Below the pieces are notes generated by a model, which made no database searches, had not been told where the DNA came from, and saw nothing but the letters and a program-made list of their open reading frames with translations. 64,000 nt of DNA. Origin: Eublepharis macularius. Taxonomy: Eukaryota > Chordata > Lepidosauria > Squamata > Eublepharidae. The translations under genes and the position numbers were made by a program. Numbering within the stretch: the first letter of the stretch is position 1; each line of letters starts with the position of its first letter. Location: positions 13,774,001 through 13,838,000 of the forward strand of contig NC_072805.1 in the NCBI RefSeq assembly GCF_028583425.1, read 5' to 3'. Of this stretch, positions 1 through 12,000 are shown one piece after another.

Positions 1-97
1 GCAGTAAAGTGAGACTGGATCCGATCCTGCCAGGAAATGACATCGAAGGTCAGGTGATCATTCCTTACCTCACAGTACTCCTCGTTCTAGAGCCTTA

Positions 98-1500
98 ATG
101 AAGGGGGACGTAATAGTGGTAAACAAGCCACCAACTCCTTCTGGACGATCAAGGTCGCCTTTCCAGGGTTCCTGGTCCTCGTGTTCTTCCCAGGAGGGAA
201 GGGGACACACGAAACGCAGGAGTAGCCCATATGTTTACAAAGGGGATAGCCCTTATTCAGGACATCAGCGGCTAATAGATGAGCCACACTACACCCATAG
301 GGAAGGCTCCTATTACTCGGACTGCAGCGTCAGAGCTCGTGACAGATCCCATTCACTAAGGGCCTACTCCTACCCAGGCTGCAGACGGACCCCACAACTA
401 TCTGACGTGGACTATGATGAGGCCTTCCGGTACCCAAGGTCCTGTGACACACAGTCTTCAGATTAGCCCGAGGGGGTGATCCGCCTGTCAGAGGAGGCTT
501 CTCCCACGGATGATTTCCGTGCTTATAATGAACTCCTTCAGCAGATGGCAAAGGCTCTGGAGATCGACGTGGCTTCCACGGAACCACGTTCAAAGGACAA
601 AATTTTAAAACACATATTCTGGATCGACTTCCGCAATTACCTTCCCTGTCATCGAGGGTTTCATGGAGCTTCTAACGGAATTAAACCTTAAGCCAGCTTC
701 CACTCTTGCTACTAACAAAAGGGTAGAAAATTTCTATAGAACCAAGGACGACGTGTCCGTTTCTGTCACTGCATCCTCCCCCATCTTCCCTGGTCACTGA
801 GGACATGCAAGCTTAAGCCCAAACAAGAGTCCTTGTCAGTTCCTTCGGACAAGGAGAGCAAGAAGATTGATTCTGTGGGGAGAAAGGTTTACACTTCTGC
901 AGCTTTTGACATCAAGATCACCAATTACGCGGCCATGATGGCCGCTTATCAGTTACTACTATGAAATAAAGTCACCACCTTCATCCCACAGCTTCTTGAG
1001 GACCAAAGGGTCTTCCTACGTGTGGTTCAAGAGGAGGCGGTTCGCTAGCCCGCCACCAGATCAACGTGGGCCATAACATGGCAGACACTTCTGCCAGGTC
1101 TTTACTTTCAGCCGTTGTCCTTCACAGGTTTGCATGGCTAAGAACCACCGCGTTACCAACAGAGAGCAGAAACAAGGTTGAGGATCTCCCCTTTGAAGGA
1201 CAAACGTTGTTCTCTGAGAAGACGGATGACTATTTGTCCAAGAAGCGTACAGATAGACCTACAGCACGCTCGTATGGCGTTTTTCTGCAGCAGCAAGCTT
1301 CCAACAGGGCTCAGTATAGGTCATTTGCAAGGGGCTGGCAACATCACTTTCACCCTTGCCAGGGGTATGGTTACCATCCTCAGAGATCTTACCAAAGCCC
1401 ACTATCTTCCTTTCCGAGAAGGAAACAGGGCCATAAAAGTAAACAGGGAGCTCACCCACAACAGTCCAGGGAGCAATCTCACTCCCACAAGCAATTTTGA
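98..1500 (+). pseudogene. DIRS gag-like region, broken
   Basis: Open fragments at 98-466, 476-691 and 1066-1500 sit upstream of the RT. The last contains HRFAWLR and KVEDLPFEGQTLF, motifs I associate with the gag-like ORF of vertebrate DIRS elements, followed by a basic Q/H/S-rich tail. Stops and frame changes separate the fragments, so no intact product is possible. The 98-691 part is assigned by position only. Confidence 0.6.
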
Positions 1501-1771
1501 CAATTACAGGGGACTGACCCACTGGGGATAGGCTGACCTTGTTCTTTTCTGAGTGGTGCAATATCACCTTCAATGTTTGGGTTTTAAAATAGTTAAAAAT
1601 GGTTATAAAGTTGAATTTCTTCAGTTACCTTTCTCCGGCTCCCTAGTTTTTATGCTCAGAGCTCACAACTCGGGGTGCTGGCCAAACTCTCAGCCCTTCT
1701 AGAAAAAGGGGTGATAAGGAGGTTACAGATAGTCCTCCTTCTTAGGTTTTTATTCCAATTTGTTTGTGGTA

Positions 1772-2960
1772 GACAAGAAGGATGGGGGTCTTTGGCCAAT
1801 TTTGGATCTTTGTGAGTTAAATGAACTTATCAGAGTTCGTAAATTTAAGATGACCACCTTGCAAATGGTCCTAACCTTAATACCCCCACAGTCCTGATTT
1901 GTGGTGATAGACTTGAAGGACGCTTATTTTCATGTGTCTATTTTTCAGGAACACAAGAAGTTCCTTCTTTTTACCTATGGTACTCGTATCTTCCAGTACT
2001 GGGTCCTGCCTTTCGAGTTGTTTGCAGCCCCGAGAGTTTTCACTAAGTGTATGGTGGTAGTCATCGCCTTCCTAAGGGTACAGGGCTGCTGTATTTTCTC
2101 TTATTTAGATGATTGGCTGATTGTGGGGCATTCAGCTACTGATGTGGACAGGCAAATTTCGATTATGCTATCCACTTGTCTCAAGCTAGGCTTTTTTGTC
2201 AATTAGAGGAAATCTAAGCTTTGTCCTGCAAGAGTTACCCAGTTTATAGGGGCCATCATTGATGGTTTTCGAGATGCGGGATTCTTGCCCCCAGAGAGAG
2301 CAAGACTCATCCAGGTTTTACTAGGCTACATGGCCTCGACCACGGCTGTGGTGCCTTTGGTACGACTGCGGATGCGTCCATTACAACTCTGGTTTACCTC
2401 CATCTTTTTTCCTGAGAGGGACTCTCAGAGTAGCAAGTTTAGTATTCCACGGGGGGGCGGGTCCTTCTAACCCTTGATTGGTGGATGGATGATTCCAACC
2501 TTTATAAGGGTATTAATTTTGGGTATAGACAACCTGACATCTCTGTTACTACAGATGCGTTCAATTTAGGTTTGGGTGCTTATTGTGAAGGGTCTTATGC
2601 ACATGGAATGTGGGACGATTCTGAGTGCCAGGAGCATATTAACCTACTAGAACTGAGAGCAGTGTCCCATGCGTTGGTTTCCTTTGCAGATATCATAAGG
2701 AACAAGACCGTCTAGATTTTGACAGACAATATAGCCGCTATGTTCTATATAAACAAACGGAGGCACAGCGTCTGTCACTCTGTGCAGAGAGGTTATGAAA
2801 ATCCGGAAATGGGCTATAGACCATTCGGTGTGGCTGCAAGCAGTTCATATTCCGGGTGTAGACAACACAGTGGTGGACCACCTCAGCAGGTTGCAGGGGG
2901 CAATCACGAATGGTCCATTCGAGACGAGGATTTACATCCTGTCTTCACCGAATGAAGTTT
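1772..2960 (+). pseudogene. DIRS reverse transcriptase - RNase H region, broken
   Basis: The RT core reads DLKDAYFHV (about 1909-1935) and YLDDWLIVG (about 2104-2130), where the DD pair is catalytic. An in-frame stop follows at 2204-2206, and the frame resumes with a thumb-like stretch at 2285-2470. The RNase H-like portion begins near 2545 with VTTDAFNLGLGAY and continues with INLLELRAV and LTDNIAAM, split by a stop at about 2713-2715. It is a pseudogene of a retroelement polymerase. Confidence 0.8.
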
Positions 2961-3399
2961 TCCTGATATAGACCTTTTTGCCTCAGAGGAAAACTGCAAG
3001 ACTCCTCGTTAATTGTTCAAGAGGAGGAGTTGGCCACGAGTCTCTTGGGGACGCGTTTCAACTCAAGTGGTTGGATCACCTCTTCTACATGTTTCCTCCG
3101 TTCCCTCTTCTAGCCAGGGGCCTCAGCAAGGTTCAGGCGGACAAGATGCCAGCCATCCTCATAACCCCGTACTGGCCACGGCAACCTTGGTTTCACACCC
3201 TCTTGAGGTTGCAGACTCAGGTGTACCAGTTTCCAATATGGCCGGATCTACTGTCGTGGAAAGGGGTTTTCCACCACAAGACAGACAAACTCAGACTGAC
3301 GGCCTGGCTAATCCTTCAGGACAGGCCTTCTCTGAAGGAGTAACTCATGTCCTGGAGAATGCGAGATGTTTGTTTACATGCCAATCTTATTCACTGAAG

Positions 3400-4296
3400 T
3401 GACAAAAATTTACTAGGTGGTGTCAGCAGAGAGACTTAGATCCCCTAGTTTCTTCCCTGTCTGAAGTTTTGGATTTCCTTTGGGAACTCAAGCAAGGGAG
3501 TTTATCCAACTTATCTATCAAGGTGTATTTGGCAGCTATTTCCGCCTTTCATCCCCCTGTAGATAGAAAGACTTTTTTTGGCATTATACATCTAAATTAT
3601 TTTTGAAGGGATTGAACAATTTGTTTCCCCCTGTCAAGTCCCTGGTCCCTCAGTGGTCATTACCCTTGGTGTTGACTAGGCTAATATCCAAACCTTTAGC
3701 CACTTGCCCTCTACGTTTTCTCTCTATGAAAGTGGCATTCCTAGTGGCCGTTACATCAGCCAGGCAGGTGGGTGAGTTGGCTGCTCTGTGCTGTGGCCTC
3801 CTTTCTTGAAGGTTCACACAGAGAAGGCAGTCTTGCGGACTAAGATAGATTTTGTTTTGCCTAAAGTGGTCTCAAAATTTCACCTTTCCCAAGAAATTTC
3901 CTTGCCAGTCTTTTTTCGCAACCAGACCACGGAGGCTGAAAGAGCCCTTCACACACTAGATGTGCGTAGGGCTATCCTGTTCTACCAAGATCGGGTAAAA
4001 CCCTCTAGGGTGGACTCAAACTTCTTTGTGTGTTTCTGGGGTCAAAAGAAAGGGAAAAGGCTAGCCCACAGACTTTGGCCTGTTGGGTGGTTCAGGCAAT
4101 TCTATTGTGTTATAAAACAACAGACTTAGTCCCAGGCATCTTTGGCAGCCCTCCTGAAAGTGTCCCGATCCAAGACATCTGCAGAGCGGCAACACGGGCC
4201 TCAGCGGACACGTTTGTCAAGCACTATGCCTTGGACGTCCTAGACAGGAAAGAAACGGCAGTGGGCACAGCAGTCCTGCAATGGATCTTCCTGTGA
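3400..4296 (+). pseudogene. DIRS tyrosine recombinase, broken
   Basis: Pieces in several frames carry the recombinase signature: VAVTSARQVGELAAL at about 3747-3791 (first catalytic Arg context) and ICRAATRASADTFVKHYALDV-like residues at about 4180-4245, the C-terminal box expected to hold the nucleophilic tyrosine. In DIRS elements this enzyme integrates a circular DNA intermediate without target duplication. At least three stops or frameshifts lie between the boxes. Confidence 0.75.
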
Positions 4297-4342
4297 CAAT
4301 ACATCACTACCTCCACCCAAGTATTTAAGCTTTATAATCCCC

Positions 4343-4703
4343 CATGTGGGACTGCACAGGAAGACCGTAGATGAAAAACTGTGTTGCACTTACCTGTAGC
4401 TGTTGTTCATCTAGGTCCTCCATGCAGGCACACATACTCTCCCTCCTTCCCCGCTAACACTCTTGATACTTACCTCAGGGTACGGCGGCGAAAAAGGACT
4501 GAGGGTACTGCGGGGATGCCCCGCCTCTTAGAGGCCGTTTTCGGCGGGAAAAGTGGCCACATATGCGCGATGAGAGGTGAGGGCGCCCCCTAATGGTATT
4601 GAGCCATAGAAATCTCCGAAGTCAGCTTGCCTGCGCGTGCGCAGTCCCATGTGTGCCTGCACGGAAGACGTAGATGAACAACAGCTACAGGTAAGTGCAA
4701 CAC
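4343..4703 (+). repeat. Fold-back terminal repeat of the DIRS element
   Basis: Bases 4381-4435 and 4649-4703 are inverted copies that match at 52 of 55 positions, separated by 213 bp. A third, degraded copy in the direct orientation lies at about 4343-4380, immediately before the left arm. Inverted terminal repeats plus a complementary internal region are a hallmark of DIRS elements and are thought to template the circular intermediate. The spacer is GC-rich. Confidence 0.8.
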
Positions 4704-5932
4704 TGTTTTTATCCTCCATTGCCTCATCCAGCCCTTACCTGCTCATGAAAGAGCCCTTGGGTTTGCCTCCTTTGTTCTGCGGTTGCCTTTCCAAAGTTGG
4801 ACTTGTATGGTGTCACTTGCACTACCCAAGTCAGTCTTCAGAGTAGTCTGTGCCTCTTGGAAAGCTGCTGTACCATATTTTTAGGAACTCTTATTAACTG
4901 TGTTGCCTCCTTTCTATCCAGTTCCGTTCACACCTCCTTCCCTTCAAGCGGGAAGTATTAGGAATATGTCCTTAATGTGCATACCTGTCAACAGACTGTC
5001 CCAGTTCAGAGCTAGGGCCTGTTGAAGGGAAGATGCCTCTGAATGGCAGGATGGCATGACTTGACCTTGTGTCCCTACGAGAGGCTCTGTGTTGGAGAGG
5101 CTTCTGTTGCAGAGGAAGAGCCTCTGCTTATTACAGAGGAACAACTTCTTTCTGCTGGCTTGGCTCTCTTGCATTCTAGACCCCCAGAGAAGGGAGGGGA
5201 TACTATAATTCCCTGAGTGGCAAAAGAGCTCCTAACTCTGCCATCTGGCTTGTTGGATGCTCCAGAGGTGGGATTGCAAAGTGGTTGGATCCCACTATGT
5301 TGTAAATGGCTAGCCTGGCACGTCACCTGGCTCTGTCAAACCTTGCAGTTTCCAGGTACTAGCGAAGTGGCAATACTCCTAATGAAAAGTTGGTTCTGAG
5401 TCCTGTACAAGGGAGAAGGAACCTCTGTCTTCAGAGGCAGTCGGTCCCTGAAACCCAGGGCTAGGAGGCATCATCAGGCCTTGGCCTCCACTGCCTCCTT
5501 GGCGGTCTTCCACTGGTAAAGCAGGATGATGGACTAGATGGATCACTAGTCTGATTGAGCAGGGATCTTCTTACATTGTTAGAATGCCTTTAGTTGGCAT
5601 GACAGTTATTTGCTATTAACTGGGTTTGGGCTTGAAAGAGAAATCAGTTTATCAAAGTCTTGGTACTTCCTAGCAAAATGTTACACCTCTGTTTTGGTGG
5701 CAGAGACAAAGCTCTGTGGGAATGTATGAGAAACATTCTCCTTCTGGAAAGGCACTCGATGCAACTAAACGTCAGGATAGAGATAAACTTGTAGTTACGC
5801 CTGTAACAGAATCCAGGATTATTACCACTGCCACCACCATCATTACTATTACTATTATTACTATTTTTATTACTACTACTACTACTACTAAATATTATTA
5901 TTATTATCTCCCCATCTTCTTTCCTCCTCCAG
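4704..5932. other. GLG1 intron sequence with a degraded LINE tail
   Basis: No exon is recognised. Around 5500-5590 a stretch containing GATGGACTAGATGGATCA and GAGCAGGGATCTTCTTA resembles the 3' tail common to CR1/L2-type retroposons of reptiles. The rest shows nothing identifiable before the triplet repeat and the first visible exon. Confidence 0.5.
5817..5908. repeat. Triplet microsatellite (ACT/ATT)n
   Basis: Imperfect ATT/ACT/ACC triplets fill this stretch. It ends about 24 bp before the acceptor of the first visible GLG1 exon, so it occupies the region where a branch point and polypyrimidine tract are expected. Confidence 0.9.
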
Positions 5933-6054
5933 CTTCAAACTCTAATCCAGGAGGCTGACCCTGGTGCCGATTACCGCATCGACCGCGCTTTGAACGAGGC
6001 TTGTGAATCCGTGATACAAACCGCCTGCAAACACATCCGTGCAGGAGACCCCAT
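5933..6054 (+). CDS. GLG1: GLG1 exon a (first visible)
   Basis: Preceded by a TTCCTCCTCCAG acceptor and followed by GTAGGT. It encodes 40 codons plus two bases (LQTLIQEADPGADYRID... to AGDP), part of a cysteine-rich repeat with CESVIQTAC. The split codon completes to Met with the next exon. Confidence 0.95.
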
Positions 6055-9000
6055 GTAGGTGATGGAGCTGCCTGCAGAGTGCTGTGTTTCTTGCTGTGGC
6101 TCATTGCTTGCATCTCTCTGGTCAGAAACATGGGAGGAGGATTGGAGGGATGGGCTCAGCATATGGAAGGATTTGATTTGGGTATATGGCTGGGGTTTTT
6201 TTTGTCATGCATCTTTGCCCTCGGTCTTTTGAGTGAGTGGTGGGGAAACCTGGGCAAGAGGTTAGTGCTTTCTGTATGCAAAATCATGCTGATTTTGCAA
6301 CGTTCTGTCATTCCTTTTTTAGACTGTTCTCTCCTCCAGTGAGAGAGGCTGGTTGGTGCAGCGGCAGTGTTGGAAGCTTCCCGTGTTCTAAACACTGCAT
6401 CGCTCAGTCTCTAACTCTCCTGCATCTCCCTTAGGATTCTGTCTTGCCTCATGGAGCACCTGTACACGGAGAAGATGGTGGAGGATTGTGAGCACAGGCT
6501 CCTGGAGCTCCAGTATTTTATCTCACGGGACTGGAAGTGAGTGCTGGGCTTGGAAGGGGGGAAGGGGCCCTTGCAGGCATTGTGGTGGTGACTCAGCTGA
6601 CCATAGGGATATAGTTGGAGCGAAGAGTACCTGAACCCTTGAGTGAGTCCGCAGGCTGCAGCTATTAACAGGGACTTTATTTCAGACTTGAGAAAGTCTA
6701 GGAGGGGTGCTTGAAATGTGTCTGATTGCCCGCTTCTTATTTTTCACTTCTGGTTTTGACACATTTTAGGGTTGAAATAGTATATTCAAGGGAGGAGGAG
6801 ATGTCTTTGATAGCAGGAAAAGAGCAACCCGGAACCAGGTGGTGATTCCAAGGATGTCTCAATTTGTTTTAAATAGATTGGATCCCGTCCTCTACCGCAA
6901 GTGCCAGGGAGATGCGTCTCGACTTTGTCACACGCACGGCTGGAACGAAACAAGTGAGATGATTCCTCCTGGGGCCATCTTCTCTTGCCTGTACAGACAT
7001 GCCTACCGCACTGAGGAGCAGGGGAGAAGGGTAGGGGCACCAGCCAGCTGTTTGGGCAGCTGTTCTTTTTCATCAAAGGATGAATGTGACTGGTCATGGG
7101 TTTATCTCTGAAGGGTAGACCTTGGACATTGACAAAGGTATAGAGGAACTGAGCAGGTGACAATGGAATAAGCAGAGATGAGAGCTGTTTCCACAGTCTA
7201 CTTTATGCTCCAACCAACCTATGTGTGAGGTTGCATTTACCCACAAGTGCGCATGTGATGCAACCTTTGCATTTTGGGGCAGGATGAGAGGTTTGGCCAG
7301 TGTGCTGAGGTGGTTAAAGTGTCTAGGATCGGGGAGACCCAAGTTCGAATCCCTACTGTCATGAAAGCTTGGACCAGTCACACACACGGCCTGACAGCAC
7401 TGTTGTGAGTATAAAATGGAAGAGACGAGAATGATGGAAATTGCTTTGGGTCCCCCAGATCTTAGTTTTGACGCTCTAACCACTGTGGCACACTGGTGGT
7501 GTATTTATGGTGCAGGTATGTCTCACTATCAACTTACTTTAAGCAAGATGCCAAATGTGTTCTTTGATTAAATGCTTTAAAACGAATGTGAGGAGGGGCA
7601 GGGAGAGTCAAAATTGCACAGTTGGTCAGAATCAAGGATACAGCTCCAGAGTTTGGTGGGCGATGGCTAAGAATAGCATCAAGGAATTGCTGGCCAGTAC
7701 TGTCTGAAAAGAGGTTGGGGGGAATCATCCCCTCCCATATCTGAGCTGTTGGGTTTCTTCATCTGGAACAAATCTGCACACTTGGTTTTTGGCAGCTGTC
7801 CCGTGAATGCAGAGCAGAAGTACAGCGGATTCTGCACCAGCGTGCCATGGATGTGAAACTGGACCCAGCGCTCCAGGACAAGTGCATGATAGATCTGGGG
7901 AAGTGGTGCAGTGAGAAAACAGAGACAGGACAGGTATCCCAGGCATTTGTTTTTGAATTCACTTTGTGAGGAAAGAGTGGGGAGGCCCGTTTGTCTGCAA
8001 ATATCATCCACTGTGTGCTGAAATATAAAGGCAGAAGGGACCTGAAGGGTGTCAGGGTCATGGCCCCTGCCATACGCTGGGGGTTTGGGGTTCACTGGTG
8101 TGCTGCAGGCCTGATTTTCTTTGGGAGTGCTATTAGGATCTTTGACATACTTTGGGAGTGCTGGAAATGCAGCTTGAGAAGCTGTGAGACTCTAAGAAGG
8201 AATGCAGTTATCAGCATGGCCAAGGATTTTTAATCATAACAATTCTACTTTCTCTCACTGTACTTTCTTTCTTTGCATAGATGGGAACCTAGCAAAAAGG
8301 GGGGTTTAGTGGGTAGTCCCTGAAGGGGTGAGAAGTGCCTGAAGAATTTAATGCTTAACAGGGAGAGGGGACAGCCATTTCTATCAAGAAGGTTCTTCTG
8401 TACTGAACTCTTAGGTTATTAAAAGCTTTAACTCGTGCATCTTTGGACTCATGCAGTGAAGTTATTTGAGATCTAAGCTGGCAGTTTCTGACAAAGGGTC
8501 ATCTAGTCTAGCCCCCGCTATTGTGTGTTATCTTTTTTGTTAATTTGTCATTTTCTTTATATAAAACTCTTAATAAAAAAATGCCCGAGCTCAGTTTTGA
8601 AGCTCTTGGATATCATAAACCCTGTATGTCTGTTATAAGCAATGAATGTCAGCAGTAGGATTTTTTGTTGTTGCTTATATTGCTTTCTTTACTAAACTTT
8701 TGGTTAAGTTTATTTTCAAGCCTAGGACAAAGAAGTTCTGCCTCTCTCCCTCTTCCCCTTTGTCAGAGAGTCGATTACTAAAATTAGGAATGTCCTTTGA
8801 GTTGGAGGACATTTCAGCCTCCTAGGATACTTGATTTTTAATCTCCAAGTCCCCCATTCTTTGACAGAAGAACTTAAGAAGGAGAATTGGGATCAGGGTG
8901 GATTTGATTTAAATCAAATTGATTTAAATCGCTCATCAGTAAGACTTGATTTAAGTCATGGTTTTTTACATAAAGACTCATTCTTGCTGGATTGTTACAA

Positions 9001-12000
9001 CCTCAGTATGTGCAACCCAGATTAAGGTTTCATTTTTGGAACAGTAACTTCTCAGCTTAGTTTTACAGTTATAACAGAAAACTAATGGTTGTTTGGCTAT
9101 TTACCAGTTGAAATAGCTAATTATGGACAACTTTTCCACAGTACTTTATTGGAAGGAGAAAAATAATTGTTAATAATAATGACAGCCATTTAAAGTGTTT
9201 TATTTAACTAAAACAATAACATTATATAGCATATATGTTCTTGTATTTGATTAAGCATCCATGTTTGTTAACTAATGCAGTTAAACAAAAATATTCCCAA
9301 ACTGGATATCTTTTATGGACTGCTGCGATTATAGGTTTTCCCTTCAGGGGAGAGAATAATTTTACAAATCTCAGGCTACACTCAAATATCTCAAGACTTC
9401 TGGAGTATCCTGCTCAAAAAGTTTCACTTTCATTTGTGCTGCTTGCCCCTCTCTCTTCTCACTTAGCTCTTAATGTCTCTGTATCCAGATCTGTTCCACC
9501 CCAAACAATCTTCTTTTCATTGAACTTCCTGAAACTTCGCACTTAAGAGGTAAAGGGTTGATTCTGTGAACGTAGATATGCAGAGGAACTATAGAGTTGA
9601 GATCTCTTTCTCTACTCTATATGTTTATTTTAAAACATTTTTGCTGTTAAGAAGAGGCACATTATCGCTGCAGACAAAAATTCACAGTTTTGAGAACTGT
9701 AAAACCACACATCTGTGATGGTATCATCTAGATAGAAACATTTCCTAAAATAATCTTACATAAATCTCAGATGTTTATCTGAGAGAGCATGACATTGAGG
9801 CCCTAATGAATGAATTAATGGAATTCATTTACAAAAATGTTTAAACAGTGCATGAATATACAGTCTGATACTACATAATTAAAAATTAATCCTTATTTCA
9901 TGATAAAAAGCCTTTGGGCTATGAAGTACCTTAAATAGAAAACTATAGATAATTTTTTTATCAAAAAGCATTTTATCAATCAAAATCTGATTTAAATTTT
10001 AAAAAAATCTGATTTAAATTAAAAAATCCAATTTTTAAAAAAACATTGATTGTTATCCACCCTGATTGAGTTGTATTAACAGGTTTCACATTACTCCCCT
10101 TCTCTCCACTGAGATGTAATTAAGATAATGAGATAAAAATCTCACTTTAACAAAACCTGAGACTCACCTGTTATAGGTGTTTAGCTTTACTAATGAGTGG
10201 TCTTTATATTTTTCCTGATCAGCTTTGAATTTTATATCATTACACTGCACGTGTGCCTCCTGCATTTCATTGCCCCGGTCCCTGTTTATTTTTTTTCATA
10301 AAAGTTATGACTGTGTAATAAGGATCCCCTTGTGGCATCTGAAGAAGCGGTGTCCTGTCCATCAAAGCTTGTGCTGGGATACAGTTTTGTTAGTCGTGTA
10401 GCTCTTTGAAGACTACTTATATTTCCTTAGTCAGAACATAAAAACCTTAGTCAAAACATAAAAAAAGGTTTCCAGTTCTGAAAAACACCAGGCTAACAAA
10501 ACACTCTATACCCGACAATAGCCCTGCAGAGAAGATTAGCACATCAAGCACCAATCCATATGCAAAAGAACCTCCTCAGGATACAGTGAAGCCTCCCTCC
10601 ATTAGCATTCCACACCCTGGGAAACTCTTACAGGATGACTCAGCTCAACCCCACCCCTCCTGAGTAGATATAAATGACCTGCCAACATCTTTTCCATAGT
10701 GTGACACTGAGAGATCTCTGTCTTTTGGTGCTACACCTCTGAAGATGCCAGCCACAGCTGCTGGCGAAACGTCAGGAACTACAATGCCAAGACCACGGCA
10801 ATACAGCCCGGAAAATCCATAACATACAGCCCGGAAAATCCAACAACCATCATAAAAACCTTCTTAGTTTAACCTTGAATATGTGTTAAGGCTCCAGGGA
10901 AGAACGTCCTTTTCCTGCCATCCCTGGATATGACTGAGTTCCTCACCTGAGCCCGTCCAGCTGCTTGGTGTGAAATGAACTTCTAGTATCTTTCTCCTCA
11001 TGACTGGAAGTCCCAAATCTTTTTCTCACATTGACTCAAAAGACCTGCTTACTAGTCAGTCACTCTCTGCTGCTTTGGTTTCTCCTGTTAAGATGCAACA
11101 TGTTAACGAAATACTTGTCTCTTGTATGGGAAAGCAGAACAAATTAACTGTAAGCTTCTTTTTTTGACTTTTTTAAAAAAAATCTGACAATTACAAAAAG
11201 TAGACTTCCTTTTGGTTTTGAAATTTTGCTCTGTATGCACAATTTGAACTTACTTTGTAGCCATTTAATCTGTATGTGTGTTGGAAGAGAATCTAGCGAT
11301 TTTTTCCCCAGTGACTTGTTAATTTATTCCTATCTGGAGAAAGTATGGTTTCAGATGGGTAGCGGTATTGGCCTGCAGTACAACAGCAAGATTTGAGTCT
11401 ACTAGCACCTCGAAGACCAACAAGATTTTCACGATATAAGCTTTCGAGAGCCAAAGCTCCCTTTGTTAGATATGAGTAGTAAACTGACAAAGAGAGCGTT
11501 GACTGTCGAAAGCTTACACCCTGAAAATGTCGTTGGTCTTCAAGATAGTGACTGTCTGGCAGAGGGTTGCATTGGGTGATGAAAGCTGCCAGAATCCACA
11601 GCAGAGGTTCGATAGGGGCAGGCAGCTTTGACAGCCTTACTGTTTGGAAAAGCAAACTACATTGGAGGCTATGATGTGTTCAGGGAGGAAGGAGGGGGTT
11701 CGTTCAGCCAGGGGATTCTCAAGGGAGCCTTGAAAAGAACCATTTCCCCAACACTGCTGTATATTGGGCTGTGATCATTTGTGTGTCCTGTTTTAGGAAC
11801 TTGAGTGCCTCCAGGACCATCTAGATGATTTGGTGGCTGATTGTAAAGACATTGTTGGAAACCTTACAGAACTGGAATCCGAGGTAAATGAGTTTGGGCT
11901 TGAATTCAAAGAAAAGCTCTAACTTTATGGCAGTTCCATTTGCACTCTGTGATTGATTGCCCAACCGTTGTAATGTGAATGACAATGTATTTGTTTTGTT

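Larger units (their letters stand above)
1..4703 (+). mobile_element. DIRS-like tyrosine-recombinase retrotransposon, decayed, 5' end outside window
   Basis: Translated fragments occur in the order expected of DIRS elements: a gag-like region, reverse transcriptase, RNase H, then a tyrosine recombinase, ending in a fold-back terminus. The RT piece carries DLKDAYFHV and the YLDDWL catalytic box. The recombinase piece carries SARQVGEL, the usual context of the first catalytic arginine. All reading frames are broken by stops and frameshifts, so this copy is inactive. It has the same orientation as GLG1 and probably lies in a GLG1 intron, because GLG1 exons begin 1.2 kb further on. The left terminal repeat is not in the window. 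Assignment to DIRS rather than Ngaro or PAT rests on domain order and the inverted terminal arms. Confidence 0.85.
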
